From the NCBI RefSeq assembly GCF_002949735.1, contig NZ_CP026684.1, forward strand, positions 1 through 64,000: a stretch of DNA of 64,000 nt, written 5' to 3'. The stretch's first letter is position 1, and the number at the start of each line of letters is the position of its first letter. This stretch comes from Nostoc sp. 'Peltigera membranacea cyanobiont' N6. Its GTDB lineage: Bacteria > Cyanobacteriota > Cyanobacteriia > Cyanobacteriales > Nostocaceae. Under the pieces are notes generated by a model. That model searched no databases. It saw only the letters and a list, made by a program, of their open reading frames with translations, and was not told the DNA's origin. Position numbers and translations under genes: made by a program. Shown here in pieces: positions 1 to 8,182 of the stretch.

Positions 1-116
1 TTAGTAAGTATTTAAATGATTTGTATAAATAAAGTTATAGCCCAACTTAGTGGCGAAAAGGTAAAGCTTACGCTTTATTTTACTGAAGTGAATAAACATT
101 ATTATTCCTAGTAAAT

Positions 117-1193
117 GTGGTAAACTCAGTGATTACTAATTCAAGCGAAACTTTTCTGAAAGACGCTGTTGTTGAAAGATATAACGTCTCTAAGCTGAAT
201 AAAACTCGCATCCGTTTCAAGATTCAGTTAAAGAAGACAACCAAGAGTAATGCTCCCAAATGGACAGATGTTCTCAAATATTCTCAAGATGAACAAGAAT
301 CTGACTTAGTGAAGGTTACAACCTCAGAAGTTGGTTTAAAGGGCATCAAAGTTTTCAAAGCTTTAGACGAAGCAGCAAACCAATTAAGGCAAGAAATTGC
401 TTCAGTCCAAGAATGGATGAATTATGACAATGGTGATTGGATTTGTTCTATAGACTTAGCGCCATTGGTCTGGAATCAACTAATCGGAATTCGAGATAAT
501 ATTGCACCTGTTTTACGCACTCAACTGAAAGAAGAGTATGAAAAGGGGTACACAGACTATCAAGAACGTATTGACAAATTTCTCTCACTCAATGCTTGGC
601 AGTTATCTGTAGAACAACAACAAGAAGTTAAGCAGAACTTAGCCAAAGCTTTTCCCTGTTTAGAGGAACTAGAGGACTATTTACAAGTAGTAATTGGTCG
701 TCCTGTCATTATTCCCGCCATCAGTGAACAACTGTCAGAGAAACAAGCTGAATGCTTAGGGCAAATAAGTCGGTTTATCGAACAGTATGACAGAAATTTA
801 GAACAAACACTGAGGGAATCAGCGATCGCAGGAGGCGAACAACTAGCAGCCCAGTTGCTCGAAGATTTGAGCAATTGGGAACCAGGACGAAAGCCTGTCA
901 ACTTCAAGAAGAAGATGGAACGCCATTTCAAGAAAGTCCAAATGCTTTTGGCTAACGCCAGTTTTGAAGCAGGTAGCAGCCTTGGACAAATGATGGCTCA
1001 TCTAGAAAATGTTCTCGAAAACGCTTCTGTGGATGCTAAAAAGCTGGATTCACAAGGGCGTTCTCAGTTACAGGAAAAAATGGATGAAATTTGCTCCAAG
1101 CTTTTGGATGAACAACGCCATCTCCAACGATTAGCAAGTGATGAGGGTATGGGCTTAACCAAAGCTACAGCGATGTCTCTCAAACTTCGCTAG
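117..1193 (+). CDS. Hypothetical protein, helical, unknown function
   Basis: I do not recognise a family with confidence. The 358-residue product is soluble and rich in Glu, Gln and Lys, has no signal peptide or membrane segment, and its second half (about residues 130-350) looks largely alpha-helical with coiled-coil character. The start is a GTG. It is the first start codon after an in-frame stop at 93-95, and there is no clear ribosome binding site, so a slightly later start is possible. It stands about 185 bases before the ycf35-like gene on the same strand and may be transcribed ahead of it. The internal HIP1 site and codon use match a resident cyanobacterial gene. The reading frame is clearly real by length and composition; no function is proposed. 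Confidence 0.75.
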   Translation: MVNSVITNSSETFLKDAVVERYNVSKLNKTRIRFKIQLKKTTKSNAPKWTDVLKYSQDEQESDLVKVTTSEVGLKGIKVFKALDEAANQLRQEIASVQEWMNYDNGDWICSIDLAPLVWNQLIGIRDNIAPVLRTQLKEEYEKGYTDYQERIDKFLSLNAWQLSVEQQQEVKQNLAKAFPCLEELEDYLQVVIGRPVIIPAISEQLSEKQAECLGQISRFIEQYDRNLEQTLRESAIAGGEQLAAQLLEDLSNWEPGRKPVNFKKKMERHFKKVQMLLANASFEAGSSLGQMMAHLENVLENASVDAKKLDSQGRSQLQEKMDEICSKLLDEQRHLQRLASDEGMGLTKATAMSLKLR

Positions 1194-1378
1194 AAAAAAC
1201 AATCAAGAACGTGTCTGTATCGTCGTTGATCGAAAACGAGGTGTGGGTGTAGAGGAAGACAATACGCCCACACTTCCCAAGCTTGCTACGGAACTGAGAG
1301 GGGAAGGAACTTTTTGCTTCCTTGTCTATCACCACTGTTCCCATTAATTTACCAGTCCACAGTATTTAGAGGTAGGAA

Positions 1379-1825
1379 ATGTCACATTTTTCAACTGTCA
1401 CTACAAAACTAACTAACCGTGAATGTTTAGTACAAGCTCTACAAGATTTGCAGCTTACCGTTCAAGTTTATGAAAAACCACAATCCCTGAGAGGTTATTA
1501 CGACGACTCCCAAGGACAAAGTGCTGAGATTGTTGTCCCTGGCCGTAGTTTAAGTGTCCGCGCAGATATCGGGTTTAAGTGGGATCAGGAGGCAGGGGTG
1601 TATCAACTCATCCATGATGCCTATGAAACTGTACCCCGACTAGGAGAAGACTTCTTTTCGCACACCTTAATACAAGCCTACGGACAGAAGATGGTTCGCG
1701 CTAAAGCAGCCCAGTTACAAGAACATCTGGGAGAATGCACCATCACAGAAGAAACCAATGGTCAGGTACATACTCTGCGCCTTGCATTTTCAGCACATCA
1801 GCAAACTCAACAAGTTCGGAGGTAA
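1379..1825 (+). CDS. Ycf35-like protein (DUF1257)
   Basis: This 148-residue protein opens with MSHFSTVTTKLTNRE, the characteristic start of the Ycf35/DUF1257 family, which is conserved in cyanobacteria and red-algal plastids and whose biochemical role is not established. The length fits the family. The start ATG is preceded by a purine-rich AGGTAGGAA. Four bases after its stop comes a DUF2997 gene and then a Ycf46-like AAA ATPase, so the three are probably one operon; co-occurrence of Ycf35 and DUF2997 is usual in cyanobacteria. No transmembrane segment is visible. The family call is firm; a link between its function and the AAA ATPase next door is inference. Confidence 0.85.
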   Translation: MSHFSTVTTKLTNRECLVQALQDLQLTVQVYEKPQSLRGYYDDSQGQSAEIVVPGRSLSVRADIGFKWDQEAGVYQLIHDAYETVPRLGEDFFSHTLIQAYGQKMVRAKAAQLQEHLGECTITEETNGQVHTLRLAFSAHQQTQQVRR

Positions 1826-1828
1826 TTT

Positions 1829-2035
1829 ATGGAACGGGCAATATTGATACATTTTGACACTGCTACAGGTGAAGTGAAAATAGAAGCCGAGGGATTTGAG
1901 GGATTGTCGTGCCTAGAAGCAACTCAACCTTTTGAGGAAGCTTTAGGTGTGGTAAAGGGCGATCGCGTTTACAAACCAGAATCTCAGCAACAGCTTCGTA
2001 GCATCATTACTCATCAACAACAGTTGTACCAATAA
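1829..2035 (+). CDS. DUF2997 family small protein
   Basis: The 68-residue product begins MERAILIHFDTATGEVKIEAEGF, a strand-rich pattern that matches the small DUF2997 family found next to ycf35 in cyanobacteria. The gene begins three bases after the stop of the Ycf35-like gene, with GGAGG just upstream of the ATG inside the end of that gene, so translation is probably coupled. The function of the family is unknown. The close pairing supports a joint role with the Ycf35-like protein, but nothing in the sequence says what it is. Confidence 0.8.
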   Translation: MERAILIHFDTATGEVKIEAEGFEGLSCLEATQPFEEALGVVKGDRVYKPESQQQLRSIITHQQQLYQ

Positions 2036-2152
2036 ATGATGACAAGGGAGATAGGCGAAAGACTTCTTGAATAATTCTTCCCTGTCTTCGTGTTATTCCA
2101 CCAATAAATATTTCGATGGGGGACAAAGAAAATCCCCCTGCACAATTTTTCT

Positions 2153-2410
2153 ATGAGCGAACTACCTGAAGATTATCCGATGCTGCATATTTATCCCTCA
2201 AAAGGAGCGCGGCAACCAGTAATTATCAAAGGAAATGCGGAGGGACTGTGCGCTTTAGTCAATGCCCTAATTTCCGCCATTGCTCATCCAAATTCTTCTG
2301 GAGTTGCTGAAGTGTTTAACGGCGATGCCGAAGTTTACGAAGTAGTCGTGCATCTTGTTACCACTCACGAAAAACTTTCTCCCGTACCCGATCAAAATTC
2401 GCAACAATGA
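2153..2410 (+). CDS. Small conserved-looking hypothetical protein
   Basis: An 85-residue soluble, acidic protein with no recognised domain. Residues 9-65 have alternating hydrophobic character suggesting an alpha/beta fold. Its stop overlaps the start of the AAA ATPase gene by four bases (ATGA), which implies translational coupling and probably a functional partnership with that ATPase. A gap of about 117 bases separates it from the DUF2997 gene. A role as adaptor or substrate of the ATPase is possible but is only inferred from the overlap. Confidence 0.7.
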   Translation: MSELPEDYPMLHIYPSKGARQPVIIKGNAEGLCALVNALISAIAHPNSSGVAEVFNGDAEVYEVVVHLVTTHEKLSPVPDQNSQQ

Positions 2411-4023
2411 AACTATCAAACCTGATTACCACCATTGACTCTCAAATACCCATCGTGGCAATAGATGTTCTGTCCCCCGAAGAAGCCACTATCATTCAGT
2501 GGTTAACTACTGAAGTGATGGACAAACTTAACAGTCCTGTGTACTTCTGGAATTTGGGAGTTTCCGGCTTGGAGCAATGTCTGATTGCTGACGACGGTGG
2601 ACTGGTGTTCAAATCAGTCGAGACGTATAAAAAGCCTCATAATATAGACCCTTTAATATATGTGTTCGAGTACATCAACAATTTCGGCGGTAATGGGGTT
2701 TTCATTCTGGGAGATGTTCACCCTTTTGTGGGTAGAAACTCCCTGCAATTGAGTTGGGAAATCCTCACCAGAGTAAAAAATTTGTACCATCGCCTCAAAC
2801 CGACTGAAAAGCGAATTGTATTTTTAGGTCAAAACATTCAACTGCACGAATCCCTGCTGAGACTAATTCCTTGCTGTGAAGTTCCTTTGCCCAGCATTGA
2901 GCAAATTCAAGACCACTTAGAATCATATTTACTATACTTGCAAGAATCTGCCAGTGAGCAAGAGGTAACTTTTACCGTATCTCTCACCACTGAAGATAAA
3001 GAAACCTTGGCAAGGGCAGCTTTAGGCTTGACGCTGGAGGAAATTAGCGACTTTCTGCGGCTGACTGTTAAAGAGCGATTAACTTCTAAAGGTATAGTAA
3101 TTGATACTACGGTCATCCCTTTGGTTGTCGAATACAAAACCCGCCTACTCGCTCAAATGGGTATCGAATTGGGTAAATCAGCGACCATACCCTTTGGTGG
3201 TTTGGATTTATTGCGGGATTGGTTGCAACGCCGCAGCCGGTTATTTTCCCAAGAAGCGCGATCGCTAAATCTACCCCAACCTAAAGGTGTGTTACTAGCA
3301 GGGCCACCAGGGACGGGTAAATCGATAGTAGCAAAGAACATTGCAACCATACTCAATCTTCCACTGCTGCAATTAGACATTGCCTCGATGCTTGGTAGCC
3401 TGGTGGGAGAATCTGAGGGCAATGTCCGCCGCGCACTCAAGACTGCTGAAGCGATCGCACCCTGTATTTTGTGGATTGATGAAGTCGAGAAAGCACTTTC
3501 AGCTAATGGCGATACCTCTGGAGTCTCACAAAGGATTCTGGGAAATATCCTCACTTTCATGTCTGAATGTACGGCGGGGGTGTTTGTGGTGGCAACCTGT
3601 AATGACCCAACAGCGCTGCCTATTGAGTTTAAGCGGAAAGGGCGGTTTGATGAAAATTTCTTCGTTGACCTGCCTACTGAGTTGGAACGTTGCCAGATTC
3701 TCAAGATTCACTTAGAACGGTTTGGTATAGAAGTTCCACAGGAATATTTAGAGGCGATCGCTGCTGCTACTGACAAATTTAGTGGTGCTGAGTTGGAAAC
3801 CCTGGCATCAGAAGCAGCACTACTGGCTTTCGATGAAGGAAGACCTCAGCAGGTCACACTGGCTGATTTAGAAAATTGCCAGCTAAACATCACCCCTTTA
3901 GCGGTTCAAGATGCTGCTGCTGTTGAGCGGATGCAGTCTTGGTCAAAGATTGCGCGACCAGCTTCCAGTCCTGTGCAGGTGTCTAAGAAAGGTCTTCGTA
4001 CTTCTAGGTTCCGTACTAATTAG
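2407..4023 (+). CDS. Ycf46-like AAA+ ATPase
   Basis: A 538-residue AAA+ ATPase. Residues 1-250 form a non-conserved N-terminal region. The AAA module follows, with Walker A GPPGTGKS (299-306), Walker B ILWIDEVE (354-361), arginine-finger region (KRKGRFDENF) and the helical lid SGAELETLASEA. The arrangement and length match Ycf46-type cyanobacterial/plastid AAA proteins, whose precise substrate is unknown although a role in inorganic-carbon regulation has been proposed for a cyanobacterial member. The gene overlaps the preceding small gene by four bases and closes the ycf35/DUF2997 cluster. It is probably a cytoplasmic remodelling ATPase. The family assignment rests on the overall pattern and neighbours, not on a search. 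Confidence 0.8.
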   Translation: MKLSNLITTIDSQIPIVAIDVLSPEEATIIQWLTTEVMDKLNSPVYFWNLGVSGLEQCLIADDGGLVFKSVETYKKPHNIDPLIYVFEYINNFGGNGVFILGDVHPFVGRNSLQLSWEILTRVKNLYHRLKPTEKRIVFLGQNIQLHESLLRLIPCCEVPLPSIEQIQDHLESYLLYLQESASEQEVTFTVSLTTEDKETLARAALGLTLEEISDFLRLTVKERLTSKGIVIDTTVIPLVVEYKTRLLAQMGIELGKSATIPFGGLDLLRDWLQRRSRLFSQEARSLNLPQPKGVLLAGPPGTGKSIVAKNIATILNLPLLQLDIASMLGSLVGESEGNVRRALKTAEAIAPCILWIDEVEKALSANGDTSGVSQRILGNILTFMSECTAGVFVVATCNDPTALPIEFKRKGRFDENFFVDLPTELERCQILKIHLERFGIEVPQEYLEAIAAATDKFSGAELETLASEAALLAFDEGRPQQVTLADLENCQLNITPLAVQDAAAVERMQSWSKIARPASSPVQVSKKGLRTSRFRTN

Positions 4024-4127
4024 GTATTCCCAAATTAGTAATGATTTGAAGCTTTTGTCAAATGAACATCTGTTGTTGAGATATTCATTTGACATGGCAA
4101 TACTTTACTCTAAATTATGTCAAAAAT

Positions 4128-4676
4128 ATGGAAGTTTACTTAATATTTGTAAATGCGGCTCAGAACAGTAACAAATTCTGGAGTGCAAAAGTTGAGCAAA
4201 GCAATCTAACTGTTGAGTGGGGTAGGGTAGGCTACAAATCTCAGCAAAAAGTTCACTCTTTCGGTAATGCTCAACAAGCCGTTTCTAAATTCCACAATCT
4301 CGTGGCTGAGAAGAAAATGAAAGGCTACCGAGAAAGCCAACCTCAAATTGATAGTACTTCTGATTCTCTAGAAATCAAAAGAGCTATCCAATTACTGGAG
4401 ATTTTGCGCCCTTATGTGGCACAAAGACAATTTACCAATAGAAATTATCTAGAGGCATTAAACCAATATTTAAAAATCGTTCCTACACCTTTAGGAATGA
4501 AAATAGACCCGTCTCGAATATACCGCGATGTGGCAGATGTTGATCATCAACTATCACTGCTGAACTCTTTGTTGGAAACTGATTCTGTGCTGGCTAATAA
4601 CACTACAGAAGAATCTGGTAATAATAAAGTTATCAGTTTAAAAACTATTGGAAAGAACTTTTGGAGGCATTTGTAG
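4128..4676 (+). CDS. WGR domain protein
   Basis: The product begins MEVYLIFVNAAQNSNKFW and carries the signature VEWGRVGYKSQQKVHSFGNAQQA of a WGR domain, a nucleic-acid-binding module also found in PARPs and in bacterial MolR-type proteins. The first 65-70 residues make up the WGR fold; the remaining 110 residues are helical and unassigned. I chose the ATG at 4128 rather than an in-frame TTG at 4089 because the WGR fold starts there. There is no catalytic domain, so it is a stand-alone WGR protein and may bind DNA ends or damaged DNA. It follows the AAA ATPase gene after about 100 bases and may or may not share its transcript. Confidence 0.75.
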   Translation: MEVYLIFVNAAQNSNKFWSAKVEQSNLTVEWGRVGYKSQQKVHSFGNAQQAVSKFHNLVAEKKMKGYRESQPQIDSTSDSLEIKRAIQLLEILRPYVAQRQFTNRNYLEALNQYLKIVPTPLGMKIDPSRIYRDVADVDHQLSLLNSLLETDSVLANNTTEESGNNKVISLKTIGKNFWRHL

Positions 4677-5083
4677 AACTTAATAATTCAGGAGCGGAGC
4701 TGGAGATGTTCCGTTTCTGCTGAGAATCAAGACTTAGTTGAGAGCCGTGAAATGGGATATATCAGTAAAGTTCTGTATGTCTCACAGAGTAAAAGCACAG
4801 GGCAAACGCATCTAAATTACTCTTGATCACAACGAAGGTTAAGAACCAACGAAAAAATCAGGATTTCACGTTTGATTATTTTTTAAGCCCCAAAGCGATC
4901 GCCTAAATTATTCGCAATAAGTAAGAGTTAATGACATTATTTTTAAGCCTATTGAGAATATACTTTGCTTATTGACATGATGCGGCCGCCCTGGTAAAAG
5001 CATCTGATTCAAAACTTCACATCCTTTATTTTCTGCTATCGCAGTCACCTTTCTAACAATGACGCAACCAGAAATAAATCATC
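4677..5083. other. Intergenic region upstream of the clamp gene
   Basis: About 400 bases without a convincing gene. It contains a HIP1-like site near 4896, a NotI-type GCGGCCGC at 4982 and the promoter candidate described separately at 4972-5000. I see no RNA gene or clear terminator in it. Confidence 0.5.
4972..5000 (+). promoter_or_regulatory. Candidate sigma-70-type promoter for the clamp gene
   Basis: A perfect -35 hexamer TTGACA (4972-4977) is followed after exactly 17 bases by TAAAAG (4995-5000), which matches the TATAAT consensus at four of six positions. It lies 84 bases before the clamp start codon, leaving an untranslated leader of about 75 bases. It is predicted from motif and spacing only. 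Confidence 0.45.
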
Positions 5084-6538
5084 ATGACTCAAACAGCATC
5101 GAAACAAAGGGTAAAGCCTGCCAATCAGACAAAACAAACAAGTGTAGCTACTCCTAAAGCCGAAAATGAAGTATCAGCAAATATCCCAGAAATATCTACA
5201 GGTAAAAAGAAAAAACCTACATCTCTAGATGCTGATACTTCAACTGAACCTATTTCAAATAAGCGTACTAATAAACGTTCTGCCAAATCAGAGTTAAACT
5301 CTCAACCACTTATAGAATCAGGAATGGAGGTAATCTGCTCACAAACTAAATTTCACGATGCACTCTCTTTAGTTAGTTGTGCTACCCCAGCTAAACCTAC
5401 CCATCCGATTCTTGCTAATGCTCTAATCATTGCAGATATCGAAACACAACAGATACATTTAACTGTTACTGATTTAGCATTAACAATTCAGGCAAGTTTT
5501 GAAGCCCAGGTGTTGCTCAAGGGTGAAGTTACTGTGCCAGTGGAAATGCTATTTGAGATAGTTAAGCATTGCCCTAATGGTAATATTAGCCTCAGTAGTC
5601 AGACTCAGATTATACAGCTTATTGATGAGGAGAAGCAAACAAAAATCTGCTCTCTCAGTTTATCTGATGCTGATGGAAAATATGAAATTAGAGGCATTAG
5701 TGCTGAAGAATTTCCACCCAGTTCTACAATTGATGCTACTCCCATTCCTCTGCCAACAACAGTTTTCAAAGATGGTTTGAAAGGTGTGATTTATGCTGTC
5801 AGCACTGATGAAAATAAATATATCTTGACCGGAGTTCATATCCAACTTGCACAGGAGAAGTTAAAGTTTATTGGTACTGATGGGCATCGAGTCGCAACCA
5901 CTGAACTTTCAACTCAAGGAATTGGTAGAAAACCCCGCAAACAAGTAGAATCTGAAGAGATAATCCAATTTACTATTCCCGGTCGAGTCCTCAAGGAACT
6001 AGCGCGTAACTTGGATGATTCTGTCGAATTTATTAATCTGTTGTATGATGCCCAAAGTAATCGCTTGGGTTTTGCTTGGCAAGATATTATCCTCAGATGT
6101 CAATGTCTGGAAGGAACTTACCCTGACTGCGAACAGTTATTGGCAAGATTTAGCTTTGACCGAGAAGTAATCCTAGAAAAAGCATTCTTAGTCAAAGCAT
6201 TAGAACGGTTAGCTGTGTTAACAGATAAAAAAGAGAAAGGTATTTACTTACAGTTTGATGGAAGTTTGCAGCAGCTACGACTATCAATTGAACGGGAGTT
6301 CGGCAAAGGCGATCAGGTTATTGCTGCTCATCTACCATCAGAAATGTCATTGAATATTCAGTTTAACCTCAAGTATTTAGTAGAAGCAGCCAAGGCAATT
6401 CCTAGTTCCGCTATCAAAATGCACTTGCAACAATCAGATCATCCTGCCATGTTGGTTCCTTATGGAGATAGACCAAATCCAGAACTGCAAATGGAAATGC
6501 GTCAATTCTTATTGCCACTGTACACTCTAAATACTTAA
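5084..6538 (+). CDS. dnaN: DNA polymerase III beta sliding clamp homologue with N-terminal extension
   Basis: From residue 81 (MEVICSQTKFHDAL) to the end, this 484-residue protein follows the three-fold repeated clamp fold of DnaN. Domain 1 has ...PILANALIIAD and domain 2 has GTDGHRVATTELS. The ring encircles DNA and tethers polymerase and other clients. The first 80 residues are an added low-complexity, Lys/Thr/Ser-rich tail absent from ordinary DnaN. The end reads ...FLLPLYTLNT instead of the usual short P-M-R-L-like terminus. The start codon has no obvious ribosome binding site; M81 is a possible alternative but also lacks a well-spaced one. A clamp gene close to dnaX and holA on a mobile replicon suggests an element-specific replisome. 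The clamp assignment is firm; the role of the tail is unknown. Confidence 0.9.
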   Translation: MTQTASKQRVKPANQTKQTSVATPKAENEVSANIPEISTGKKKKPTSLDADTSTEPISNKRTNKRSAKSELNSQPLIESGMEVICSQTKFHDALSLVSCATPAKPTHPILANALIIADIETQQIHLTVTDLALTIQASFEAQVLLKGEVTVPVEMLFEIVKHCPNGNISLSSQTQIIQLIDEEKQTKICSLSLSDADGKYEIRGISAEEFPPSSTIDATPIPLPTTVFKDGLKGVIYAVSTDENKYILTGVHIQLAQEKLKFIGTDGHRVATTELSTQGIGRKPRKQVESEEIIQFTIPGRVLKELARNLDDSVEFINLLYDAQSNRLGFAWQDIILRCQCLEGTYPDCEQLLARFSFDREVILEKAFLVKALERLAVLTDKKEKGIYLQFDGSLQQLRLSIEREFGKGDQVIAAHLPSEMSLNIQFNLKYLVEAAKAIPSSAIKMHLQQSDHPAMLVPYGDRPNPELQMEMRQFLLPLYTLNT

Positions 6539-6592
6539 TAAATGTTAACCGTAATCTTGAAGTTTTTTAGGGTGTTTTGGATACGAGTGGTG

Positions 6593-6707
6593 TCAATACG
6601 GTTCGGATAAGCATTTTTCACTTTCCTTGTGGTCTGGGGAATGGGGTTGCGGGTAAAGGGTAAGAGATATATTCAAAACCTTTCCCCTTTAACTGAACCG
6701 TATTGCC
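6593..6707. mobile_element. Small MITE-like inverted-repeat element
   Basis: The sequence TCAATACGGTTCGG at 6593 is mirrored at 6691-6707 as AACTGAACCGTATTG, giving an 11-base perfect terminal inverted repeat (CAATACGGTTC) around about 115 bases with no ORF of its own. A further direct copy of the 14-base end lies at 8041-8054, on the other side of the acetyltransferase/tetR pair. Non-coding length plus terminal repeats suggest a non-autonomous transposable element; no clear target duplication was identified. Confidence 0.5.
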
Positions 6708-6757
6708 TTGCCAGGGATAAGGAGTTGGGTAGAAAGCAGACAGATCGCTTCGGAAGC

Positions 6758-7261
6758 TTACTGCTCCTGAGCGGACAGCGCCTTGCGGTAAACGATTTTG
6801 TCAGCGCCCGCTTGATAGAAGTCGCGTATCCGCGCTTCCTCGTCATAACCGCACTTGCGGTAGAACGTTCGCGTCCGCTCGAAGTCCGGCGTCCCTGACG
6901 TTTCCACCAGCAACACACGCCCGCCGCGTGCCATCAATGTTTGCTCAACGTAGCGTAGCAGGGTCGCACCACGTCCTTGTCCTTGGCGGTCGGGTCGGAT
7001 AGCAATCAACTGTAGATTCCACGTCTGATCGGTCATCCGTTCCATCTCACAGTAAGCGACCCCCACCGCCCCGTTGTCATCGTCGGTAATCCAAAAGCGT
7101 TCGGCTTTGCCGTCTCGTAGAGAATGGCTGTCGTTGCTACCACCGAAGTAATCGGACAGCATTTCGCCAAGCTCCTCAAGTTGGTTCGGTTGGAACAGTC
7201 CGGTTGCATCGGCTAAGGCAATCAGCGCGGTTGTGTCATTGGGTATGGTCGGTCGAATCAT
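6758..7261 (-). CDS. GNAT family N-acetyltransferase
   Basis: A GNAT acetyltransferase of about 167 residues. The acetyl-CoA loop is visible as IAIRPDRQGQGRGATLLRYVE (R/Q-x-x-G-x-G/A), followed by a strand (VLLVETSGT) and the typical F-Y-x-x-x-G-Y motif (FYRKCGYDEEARIRDFY). The acceptor cannot be read from sequence. I prefer the ATG at 7261, which has GGAG seven bases upstream, over the ATG at 7279. The gene is divergent from a tetR gene with a large palindromic operator between them, so it is probably controlled by that regulator. It is visibly richer in G+C than its neighbours, which suggests recent acquisition. Confidence 0.9.
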   Translation of the reverse strand: MIRPTIPNDTTALIALADATGLFQPNQLEELGEMLSDYFGGSNDSHSLRDGKAERFWITDDDNGAVGVAYCEMERMTDQTWNLQLIAIRPDRQGQGRGATLLRYVEQTLMARGGRVLLVETSGTPDFERTRTFYRKCGYDEEARIRDFYQAGADKIVYRKALSAQEQ

Positions 7262-7303
7262 CGCAAACTCCGTGTGCAAAACAGGTTAGTCGCTGGAGTA
7301 AAT

Positions 7304-7350
7304 ATCACAACAGTTGTTATGTTGCATTAAAACATAACAACTGTTGTGAT
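7304..7350. promoter_or_regulatory. Palindromic operator between the acetyltransferase and tetR genes
   Basis: Two 20-base arms (7304-7323 and 7331-7350) are perfect reverse complements separated by seven bases. Each arm contains the smaller palindrome ACAAC-N-GTTGT, so the region holds two TetR-type half-operator units. The position in the divergent gap is typical for autoregulation by a TetR repressor that also controls the neighbouring gene. The symmetry is directly visible; binding is inferred. Confidence 0.75.
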
Positions 7351-7397
7351 AATATGTCAACATACTTATTTCATGTTGCTGTAAACCGAGGAGAGCT

Positions 7398-7982
7398 ATG
7401 AGTTATGACGATCGCCGTATTGAAGTCGCTAAAGCGGCATGGCGGGTGATTGTCCGTGAAGGATTGGATCGTGCCAGTATGCGGGCGATCGCGCAAGAAC
7501 TTGGCTCTTCGACAGGGGTTGTTACCCATTACTTTCGAGATAAAGAAGAACTCACCCTATTTGCCTTGGAACAGGTGTTTGAAAACGTCCTAGAGGACAT
7601 GAAAACCTGTGCCGAGGGACGGCAAGGAATTGACAGACTAGTGCAGATGATTTTTGTGGCTCTACCTCTGGAGGACATTGACAAAGCTGATTGGAAGGTT
7701 TGGGTGGCATTTTTGGGTTATTCTATCGGGCGCGAACGCCTTGTTCAGGAGCACCGAAAACGCTATGACTTCTTACGGCAGATTATTTCTCAAGAGTTAG
7801 CTGACTTACAAAAAGCCTTGCTGATTCGAGCCGATCTTGATTTAACCCTCGAAGCCAATGCACTCATCGCCCTAGTGGATGGCATTGGCACTGGTGTTGT
7901 CATTTTTCCTGAGCAGTTCTCCGCAGATCAACAAAAATATCTCGTGCGGCGGCATATCAATGCAATACTTGCATCATCTTGA
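7398..7982 (+). CDS. TetR/AcrR family transcriptional regulator
   Basis: A 194-residue TetR-type repressor. The N-terminal DNA-binding HTH is clear (residues about 8-52: VAKAAWRVIVREGLD...MRAIAQELGSSTGVVTHYFRDKEELTLFA), followed by a helical ligand-binding domain. The closing part resembles BetI-like members (LIALVDGIGTG). GAGGAG lies just before the ATG. The gene faces away from the acetyltransferase gene across a 47-base palindrome and is therefore probably autoregulated. The ligand is unknown. Confidence 0.9.
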   Translation: MSYDDRRIEVAKAAWRVIVREGLDRASMRAIAQELGSSTGVVTHYFRDKEELTLFALEQVFENVLEDMKTCAEGRQGIDRLVQMIFVALPLEDIDKADWKVWVAFLGYSIGRERLVQEHRKRYDFLRQIISQELADLQKALLIRADLDLTLEANALIALVDGIGTGVVIFPEQFSADQQKYLVRRHINAILASS

Positions 7983-8040
7983 ACACTGACGCGTAAGTTT
8001 TAAGTTACTACCAACTCGACCAAACGAAACTGCCTAACTA

Positions 8041-8054
8041 TCAATACGGTTCGG
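8041..8054 (+). repeat. Third copy of the MITE-end sequence
   Basis: TCAATACGGTTCGG is identical to 6593-6606 and in the same orientation, so the acetyltransferase/tetR pair is bracketed by direct copies 1.45 kb apart. It may be a remnant of a transposed cassette or simply another insertion of the same small element. Confidence 0.55.
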
Positions 8055-8182
8055 TTAAGCCAAAAACCAGATAAGCTGAGGGTTAGCTCCTGAGTGTACT
8101 GTGATTGAATGCAACTTAAAGAATTCTCAGAAAATCACCTGCTGTTAATAGTTGTAAATACAGAAAAGGAGGAAATTCGGCA

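Noticed and set aside
3153..3715. Several ORFs of 60-180 codons inside the AAA ATPase gene
   Set aside because: They lie antisense to or out of frame with a gene that has complete Walker motifs, and show no domain character.
6629..6918. Plus- and minus-strand ORFs overlapping the acetyltransferase
   Set aside because: The minus-strand frame 6758-7261 has full GNAT motifs and a ribosome binding site; the others are shadows created by its higher G+C.
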